In this document: positions 5,834-6,249 of the stretch, one piece after another
Layout: each line of letters starts with the position of its first letter
How positions within the stretch are numbered: the stretch's first letter is position 1
Assembly (NCBI GenBank): GCA_031266495.1
Contig: JAISAX010000155.1
Span: 1 to 6,249 of the forward strand
Source of the DNA: Opitutaceae bacterium
Lineage (GTDB): Bacteria > Verrucomicrobiota > Verrucomicrobiae > Opitutales > Opitutaceae
Direction: 5' to 3'
Length of the DNA: 6,249 nt
The notes under the pieces: generated by a model
Databases searched by the model: none
What the model was told of the DNA's origin: nothing
Seen by the model: only the letters and a program-made list of their open reading frames with translations
Translations under genes and position numbers: made by a program

Positions 5834-6249
5834 TCAGACGCGACGGCGACGCAGCGCGGCGTAAGCCAGCAGCACTACACCGGCCAGCGTCGCATGCACG
5901 GCGGGTTCGGGGACCATGTTCAACACATCGTAATTGACGATATAGCCGAGATCTTCCAATGCGCCGAGCGTCACGGAACTCAAAAACATCGGGGAATTCG
6001 CCCAACCCGTCATCAACTCGTAACGCATGTCCTGCCCGGTCAGGTTGCTGATGAACCCGGTATTGTTCGCGCCAAGATAAACCTCGTCCCAATGCCCGCC
6101 CGCCGTGCCGTAGCCGCCCTCGCCCTCGACCGGAACATAGGTTGCGGAGGGCTGGTTGAACTCCGCCCGGTAATTCGCCAGCGCGTGCTCGCAGGATGAG
6201 GCGCCGATGTTCATCAACGTCAACGGGCGCACGTGAGGTGCGCCCCTAC
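5834..6249 (-). CDS. Leishmanolysin-like (M8) metallopeptidase with PEP-CTERM tail, 3' part only
   Basis: The visible 137 codons are the C-terminus of a minus-strand gene that stays open to the right edge. A GTG at 6232 is in frame but is unlikely to be the start because the domain is incomplete. The segment PSATYVPVEG, GTAGGHWDE, ELMTG, VTLGALEDLGYIVNYD matches the C-terminal part of bacterial leishmanolysin-like peptidases. In M8 enzymes the His of the GHW/SHW motif is the third zinc ligand (here codon 6092-6094), and ELM follows it. The HEXXH motif normally lies about 60 residues earlier, so it would fall just beyond the window. The protein ends with VPEPAVHATL, a hydrophobic stretch and RRRRV, a PEP-CTERM sorting tail. 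It is probably a cell-surface or extracellular protease. It converges with the hydrolase gene and need not share its regulation. Confidence 0.85.
   Translation of the reverse strand, partial: RGAPHVRPLTLMNIGASSCEHALANYRAEFNQPSATYVPVEGEGGYGTAGGHWDEVYLGANNTGFISNLTGQDMRYELMTGWANSPMFLSSVTLGALEDLGYIVNYDVLNMVPEPAVHATLAGVVLLAYAALRRRRV

Noticed and set aside
4473..5864. Long plus-strand open frame (463 codons) within the hydrolase gene
   Set aside because: The translation is Arg/Pro/His-rich with no recognisable domain. The overlapping frame carries the catalytic motifs and the conserved C-terminus.
1..6249. CRISPR arrays, tRNA or rRNA genes, insertion sequences, attachment sites
   Set aside because: No regularly spaced repeats, cloverleaf, transposase-like protein or paired terminal repeats were seen on either strand.

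Overview
The window is GC-rich bacterial DNA that most resembles Verrucomicrobiota, probably the Opitutaceae. The reasons are a type II-secretion-like pseudopilin with an H-X9-DG C-terminus, two genes with PEP-CTERM surface-sorting tails, a LacI-type regulator with an atypical hinge, start codons without Shine-Dalgarno sequences, and a Pro/Ala-rich periplasmic or secreted glycoside hydrolase. The lineage is an inference from gene content; there is no rRNA or other phylogenetic marker here.

Layout. Positions 1-175 contain no gene I can support, but hold a very strong hairpin (40-99) and the first copy of a 33-bp element (117-149). A pseudopilin gene (176-955, +) converges on a LacI-family regulator (1009-2115, -) across a 53-bp gap with a small hairpin. 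The regulator is divergent from a two-gene transcription unit: a PEP-CTERM beta-strand-rich surface protein (2289-3806, +) and, 16 bp later, a clan GH-A-like glycoside hydrolase (3823-5739, +). The divergent spacer (2116-2288) holds the second 33-bp element copy, with a TTCCGC-N8-GCGGAA dyad, then a terminator-like hairpin followed by T5. A 43-codon frame crosses that hairpin and overlaps the surface-protein start as ATGA. After the hydrolase comes a (CCTCC)4-C6 tract, whose minus strand is a textbook G-quadruplex motif. Last is the 3' end of a minus-strand gene (5834 to the right edge) for a leishmanolysin-like (M8) metallopeptidase with a PEP-CTERM tail.

Working model. The regulator senses a sugar and controls its own gene and the surface-protein/hydrolase operon through the dyad. 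The related element upstream of the pseudopilin suggests it belongs to the same regulon. The pseudopilin could then be a dedicated part of the secretion apparatus that exports the hydrolase or surface protein, which makes the locus a small inducible polysaccharide-degradation cassette. Gene identities rest on visible motifs; the regulatory links and substrate are inference.
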